7,143 bases of DNA from CAZRWH01 sp964603905 (GTDB lineage Bacteria > Patescibacteriota > Gracilibacteria > UBA1369 > UBA12470). The notes beneath the pieces were generated by a model. It saw only the letters and a program-made list of their open reading frames with translations. It did no database searches and was not told the origin of the DNA. Both the position numbers and the translations under genes were made by a program. Shown here piece by piece: positions 6,659-7,143 of this stretch (position 1 is its first letter; the number at the start of each line of letters is the position of its first letter). The stretch is from contig CAZRWH010000049.1 of the NCBI GenBank assembly GCA_964603905.1, positions 1 through 7,143 on the forward strand. Direction: 5' to 3'.

Positions 6659-6671
6659 TGATTAAAAATCA
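6659..6671 (-). other. Short AT-rich inverted repeat in the gap before the coiled-coil/TPR gene
   Basis: TGATT and AATCA flank a three-base centre, forming a perfect five-pair inverted repeat that ends eight bases upstream of the ATG at 6650, where a ribosome binding site would be expected. A stem of A:T pairs this short is weak and may be chance. It could be a small operator half-site or a translation-modulating hairpin. Confidence 0.2.
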
Positions 6672-6681
6672 GGAGAGAATC

Positions 6682-7143
6682 CTACCTCAATCCATCAAAA
6701 CAATCAAGCAACTCATCCGCCGCCTTCCCCCAATCAAACAACTTTGCTCGCTGACGCAACTCATCGGCATCCCAATCCTTAGAGACAAGCCCCCAAATAC
6801 CTTGAGCAATTTCATCAACACTCTCCGGGTCAACATACAAAGCCTTATCACCACAAACCTCCTCCATAGAACTTCCCTTTGAGGTCAAAACAGGCACACC
6901 ACAACTCAAAGCCTCCAACGGTGGAAGACCAAAGCCTTCATACAAAGAAACATACAGTAGGCCCGAAGATCGCTCGTACAGAGCTTTTTTCTCCAAAGCC
7001 CCAACCTGCCCAATAAAATGCACTTTATCACTCTCGGGCAGCTTGTATTTTGCAAAAATTTCTCGATCAAAATCACCTGCAATCACAAGATGCTCATCAA
7101 CGCCAGACTGCTCATAAGCTCGTATAAGTCTCTGAAGATTTTT
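6682..7143 (-). CDS. GT-B glycosyltransferase (GT4-like), C-terminal part only
   Basis: The frame is open from the right edge to TAG at 6684-6682, giving 153 visible residues, so the N-terminal acceptor-binding half and the start lie outside. The fragment opens with KNLQRLIRAY, the typical first helix of the second Rossmann domain in GT4 enzymes, followed by LVIAGDFD. The nucleotide-sugar site is clear: EGFGLPPLE at fragment residues 69-77 is the E-x7-E motif, followed by ALSCGVPVL and a SSMEEVCGDKALYVDPES stretch typical of this group. Such enzymes transfer a sugar from a nucleotide donor with retention of configuration, often mannose, rhamnose or similar in O-antigen or exopolysaccharide assembly at the cytoplasmic face of the inner membrane. 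Donor and acceptor cannot be read here. It ends 31 bp before the coiled-coil/TPR gene, so co-transcription is likely, although a functional link is not shown. Confidence 0.93.
   Translation of the reverse strand, partial: KNLQRLIRAYEQSGVDEHLVIAGDFDREIFAKYKLPESDKVHFIGQVGALEKKALYERSSGLLYVSLYEGFGLPPLEALSCGVPVLTSKGSSMEEVCGDKALYVDPESVDEIAQGIWGLVSKDWDADELRQRAKLFDWGKAADELLDCFDGLR

Noticed and set aside
6658..6882. 74-codon plus-strand open frame opposite the glycosyltransferase end
   Set aside because: The opposite strand carries clear glycosyltransferase motifs, including E-x7-E, and the plus frame has no recognisable features.

Overview
This window looks like an accessory region of a bacterial chromosome. 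It is moderately AT-rich (about 40-45% GC in the lines I counted by hand), tightly packed, and every convincing gene lies on the minus strand. The right edge holds the C-terminal end of a GT-B fold sugar transferase of the kind found in O-antigen or exopolysaccharide clusters, which points to a surface-polysaccharide locus, probably in a Gram-negative bacterium. Nothing in the window fixes the taxon.

In transcription order (right to left) the layout is: (1) a partial glycosyltransferase, 7143-6682, with its N-terminus outside the window; (2) a 31-bp gap; (3) a 757-residue coiled-coil/TPR protein, 6650-4377; (4) a 505-residue protein, 4377-2860, whose ATG overlaps the previous stop by one base (TAATG); (5) a 499-residue protein, 2858-1359, starting one base after the previous stop; (6) a 98-bp gap holding a plausible sigma70-type promoter; (7) an unrecognised helical protein, 1259-1, which stays open to the left edge, so its C-terminus is missing. 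No tRNA, rRNA, CRISPR array, insertion sequence or clear intrinsic terminator was seen.

The two middle proteins are paralogues. Both have an N-terminal beta-sandwich-like domain aligned without gaps around G33, L36, G38, D45, A53, I56 and F65. Both then have a helical region with a (F/L)G-x2-P-x-Q-(L/V)Y motif, an identical nine-residue ELQDQRILR motif, and a C-terminal half with matching RS-(I/V)-x-L, VG-x-I and DLP-(S/T)-(F/Y)-(V/L)-LH blocks. Each ends in a hydrophobic tail and neither has a signal peptide, so both look like tail-anchored or membrane-associated cytoplasmic proteins.

The tight coupling of the coiled-coil/TPR protein to the paralogue pair suggests a three-component complex: a soluble scaffold or sensor with a polar-core heptad coiled coil and TPRs, plus two different membrane-anchored subunits. 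The downstream helical protein may be a fourth part with its own promoter. I recognise none of these four as a named family. A defence, envelope-organising or polysaccharide-related role is possible, but the sequence alone does not decide it.
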